A DNA stretch of 25,173 nt from Myxococcales bacterium. GTDB lineage: Bacteria > Myxococcota > Polyangia > Polyangiales > Polyangiaceae. Shown one piece after another: positions 22,860-25,173 of the stretch. A program made the translations under genes and the position numbers. The notes below the pieces were generated by a model. The model made no database searches, had not been told where the DNA came from, and saw only the letters and a list, made by a program, of their open reading frames with translations. How positions within the stretch are numbered: position 1 is the first letter of the stretch; each line of letters starts with the position of its first letter. The stretch lies in contig PLXW01000057.1 of NCBI GenBank assembly GCA_003151595.1, positions 87,803 to 112,975 of the forward strand, given 5' to 3'.

Positions 22860-25173
22860 GCAAAGTCCCGCAACCCAGCGCGCCAATTCGCGCACGCGCC
22901 GCGTTGGCCGTGACGCTTCGCTTCTCGGCCCCCCAAACACGAACCACCTCTTGATACGCCGCGCAGGCCCCGGCTGCATCCCCCGTCGCTTCCAGCGCGC
23001 CCCCGAGGCGAAGTCGGGCGCGCGTCATCTCGCCCGGCTCACCCAGCGCGCGGCAGCTCGATGTCACGAGGCGAAGGGAGGGGAGGGCCTCGGCTGCCCG
23101 ACCGGCGAGCGAGTACATCTTTCCGAGGGCCGGCGCCGTCCATCCGATCGGACCGGGGACGACGACGGTCGGCAGCGGCGCGTAGTCGGCCATCGCCGCC
23201 AGCGCGCTCTCGGCCTCTTCGCGCGTCTCGGCAGGCTGGGCGTCCCCCTCCAACCACACGCGCGCGCGTTCGAGCGGCTCGGCCTGCGCGTTCCAGGTGG
23301 CCACCCATTCGGCGTGCACCGCGTCGCGCTCGCTCGCCGACCGCAACCCGCCGCGCGTCGCCGCAGCGTAGAAGAGCGGTCGCGGGTCGTCGTCGATCGA
23401 GTCGCGCCCCGGCCACGCGCCCATCCTGCGGAGGTACGCATCGGCCACTTGGGCGGCGACGATCGGTTGCCCGAGCTCCGTGTGCAGCTCGATCCGCAGG
23501 GTGGCCGCGACGATTCGTTCGTGCTCGTTGCCGCTCGCCTCCGCCAGCGACTCCATCTCGCGCGCGTCCTTCAACGCGCCCGTGAAGTCGCCCGTCGCGA
23601 TCGCGAGGTTCGCCTCGTCGGCGAGCTGCACGCTCTGCCTCACCGCCTCCGGGCTCGCGCGCCACTTCAAGCGCAGCGCCTCGCGCACCGAGTCGATCGG
23701 CGCGTTGCGCGCGAACAGCGCCGCCGCGAGGTACTCGTACGCGCGGTGGCTCACCGTCTCCATGGCCAGCATTCGCTTCGCGTCGGTCTCGTACGCCGCG
23801 CACTCGCCCTCGAGGCTCTCCAGGTTCGCGCGCACGCGCAGGCAGCTCGCCGCCGCCGGCGACACGGTCATGCACTGCTCGACGGTGCGAAGGACCGCCG
23901 GTCGATCCCACTCCAGCTCCTCGATCAGCCCGCGCAGCCACAACGCGGCGGCGAATTTCGGATCGAGCCGGAGAGCGCGATCGCAGAGCCTCCGCACCTC
24001 GGCGCGCGGCTTGGTGTTCATGAAGATCCGGGCCGACAGAAAGACGAGCTCCGCGTCTCGAGGGCGCGAGGCGACGAGCGCGTCGATGCGCCTCCGCGCT
24101 TCGGCCATGTCGGGATGGGGCGGCAAGTAGAGCGGCTCCACGGCGAGGAGCAGATCGCGATCGTCGTCGGTGAGCGACGCCCGAAGTGCCATCGCAGTCC
24201 TCGCGTGGCGGCGCGTATCGGCTCCGCCCAGCGAGTCGCCATAGAGCGCGCAGCGAAGCTCCGCGGCGGCCATCATTGGATCGGTCATCGCCGCGCGCTC
24301 GAAGCTTTCGAGCGCAGCCAAGAGCGAGCCGTCGCGTATCGCTTGGAGCCCCGTCTGGTAAGCGGCGGCGGCCTCCGCACTGGTCGTCTTGGGCGGCGGC
24401 GCGTCGGTGATCGCGATCGCCGTCGACGCAGTCGGTCTGGTGGCCAGCGTCGTCACGGCGACGCGCTCTCCTTTCGGCGCGAGCGTGAGAGCGAGCCCCG
24501 CCAAGATCAACGGCGCGCCGATCGCGATGGCGAGCACGGTCCGGCGCCGGCGCACGTCCCCGTGCGGGTCACTGCTCCGCGCTTGCGCGACGTGCGCGTT
24601 CGTCGTCGTCGACTCGTGCGCCGCGGCAGACGGCGGCGGCGGCGCGGGCGACGGATCATCGCGCGGCGGTGGCTCGGAGGGGCGGCGATCGCTCGGCATC
24701 GCGAACGGCGCCAGCGCATCGGCCAGCTCCTGCGCGCTCCCGAAGCGGTCTTCGGCGTTCTTCTCCAGGCAGCGTTTGATGATCGCTTCCATCTCCGCGG
24801 GGAGATCGGGCCGAAGGGACCGAAGCGGGCGCGGATTGTCCGTCATCACCGCGGCCATGAGGCTCCCGACGCTCTCGCCTCCGAACGGCAGCTCGCCGGT
24901 CAACGTGCGATGAAGCGTCACGCCGAGGGACCACACATCGCTCCGAGCATCGACCGTCCGCGCGCTGCGCAGCTGCTCGGGCGACATGTAATGAGGCGAG
25001 CCGAGCGAGTTGCGCGTGAGCGAGAGCTCCTCGTCATTGAGCTTCGGCGCCTTCGAGATCCCGAAGTCGACGATCTTCACCAGCAGCTTCCCGTTGGCGC
25101 GCGTCGTCAGGAACAGGTTCGCCGGCTTCACGTCGCGATGCACGATCCCGCGCGCGTGCACCGCCGCCAGCCC
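22849..25173 (-). CDS. Ser/Thr protein kinase with large extracytoplasmic TPR-like region, 5' cut
   Basis: The N-lobe lies beyond the right edge; the frame is open to the last base, so the GTG at 25161 is internal. About 774 residues are visible. The kinase part has HRDVKPAN, DFGISK, SLGSPHYMSPEQ and DARSDVWSLG, so the visible catalytic residues are intact. It continues to a Pro/Ser-rich linker (PSEPPPRDDPSPAPPPP). A basic stop-transfer (RRRR) precedes one membrane segment (visible residues about 212-233). The remaining 540 residues lie outside the cytoplasm and contain TPR-like helix pairs, for example AYQTGLQAIRDGSLLAALES, LCDRALRLDPKFAAALWLRG and ACAAYQEVVRVWGAE. This outer region could sense a ligand or bind a partner. 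It ends in an intrinsic terminator and is followed by a second kinase gene after 129 bases. Confidence 0.93.
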   Translation of the reverse strand, partial: GLAAVHARGIVHRDVKPANLFLTTRANGKLLVKIVDFGISKAPKLNDEELSLTRNSLGSPHYMSPEQLRSARTVDARSDVWSLGVTLHRTLTGELPFGGESVGSLMAAVMTDNPRPLRSLRPDLPAEMEAIIKRCLEKNAEDRFGSAQELADALAPFAMPSDRRPSEPPPRDDPSPAPPPPSAAAHESTTTNAHVAQARSSDPHGDVRRRRTVLAIAIGAPLILAGLALTLAPKGERVAVTTLATRPTASTAIAITDAPPPKTTSAEAAAAYQTGLQAIRDGSLLAALESFERAAMTDPMMAAAELRCALYGDSLGGADTRRHARTAMALRASLTDDDRDLLLAVEPLYLPPHPDMAEARRRIDALVASRPRDAELVFLSARIFMNTKPRAEVRRLCDRALRLDPKFAAALWLRGLIEELEWDRPAVLRTVEQCMTVSPAAASCLRVRANLESLEGECAAYETDAKRMLAMETVSHRAYEYLAAALFARNAPIDSVREALRLKWRASPEAVRQSVQLADEANLAIATGDFTGALKDAREMESLAEASGNEHERIVAATLRIELHTELGQPIVAAQVADAYLRRMGAWPGRDSIDDDPRPLFYAAATRGGLRSASERDAVHAEWVATWNAQAEPLERARVWLEGDAQPAETREEAESALAAMADYAPLPTVVVPGPIGWTAPALGKMYSLAGRAAEALPSLRLVTSSCRALGEPGEMTRARLRLGGALEATGDAAGACAAYQEVVRVWGAEKRSVTANAARARIGALGCGTLPGH

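Noticed and set aside
1..25173. A defence island, prophage or integrative element
   Set aside because: No integrase, transposase, nuclease, restriction or toxin-like gene, no tRNA target and no direct repeats were found; composition is uniform across the window.

Overview
The window looks like chromosomal DNA of a large-genome, high-GC bacterium, most likely a myxobacterium (Myxococcota). The basis is strong GC bias, near gap-free coding, many GTG/TTG starts, two membrane-anchored Hanks-type Ser/Thr kinases, a 1757-residue tetratricopeptide-repeat (TPR) protein, and several large one-off membrane proteins. The phylum is an inference from gene content; no rRNA or marker gene is present. I see no tRNA, rRNA, CRISPR array, insertion sequence, phage gene or long repeat. 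No gene-free stretch exceeds 130 bases.

Layout, left to right. (1) 1-2153: 3' part of a trehalose synthase-maltokinase fusion (GlgE-type alpha-glucan pathway). (2) 2169-10917: a cell-envelope sugar region. It holds a polytopic membrane protein, a soluble polyprenol-phosphate-mannose synthase-like GT2, an acyl-carrier-protein-like protein, a membrane spermidine-synthase-like protein translationally coupled to a methyltransferase with an N-terminal Cys cluster, a GT2-methyltransferase fusion, and a TMTC-like (DUF1736) membrane glycosyltransferase. (3) 10995-12915: a class II aminoacyl-tRNA-synthetase-like protein resembling amino acid:[carrier protein] ligases, followed 16 bases later by a left-handed beta-helix acyltransferase. 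(4) 12931-14850: a two-gene operon of a PlsC-like acyltransferase and an SDR-fold protein whose YxxxK is changed to FxxxR. (5) 14926-15810: an S66 LD-carboxypeptidase. (6) 15818-25173: a signalling block with two Ser/Thr kinases, the first cut by the window edge and ended by a good intrinsic terminator, and the giant TPR protein.

The transcription units alternate strictly between strands: +, -, +, -, +, -, +, -, +, -. Divergent starts are 53-78 bases apart, and convergent ends are 7-15 bases apart or overlap by 29.

How the genes might work together (inference): the polyprenol-phosphate-sugar synthase(s) could feed lipid-linked sugar to the TMTC-like transferase. The carrier-protein-like gene and the amino acid:carrier-protein-ligase-like gene could form an aminoacyl-carrier pair, with the adjacent beta-helix transferase as a possible acceptor enzyme. 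The last two kinase/TPR genes look like a signalling module. None of these links is proven by the sequence alone.
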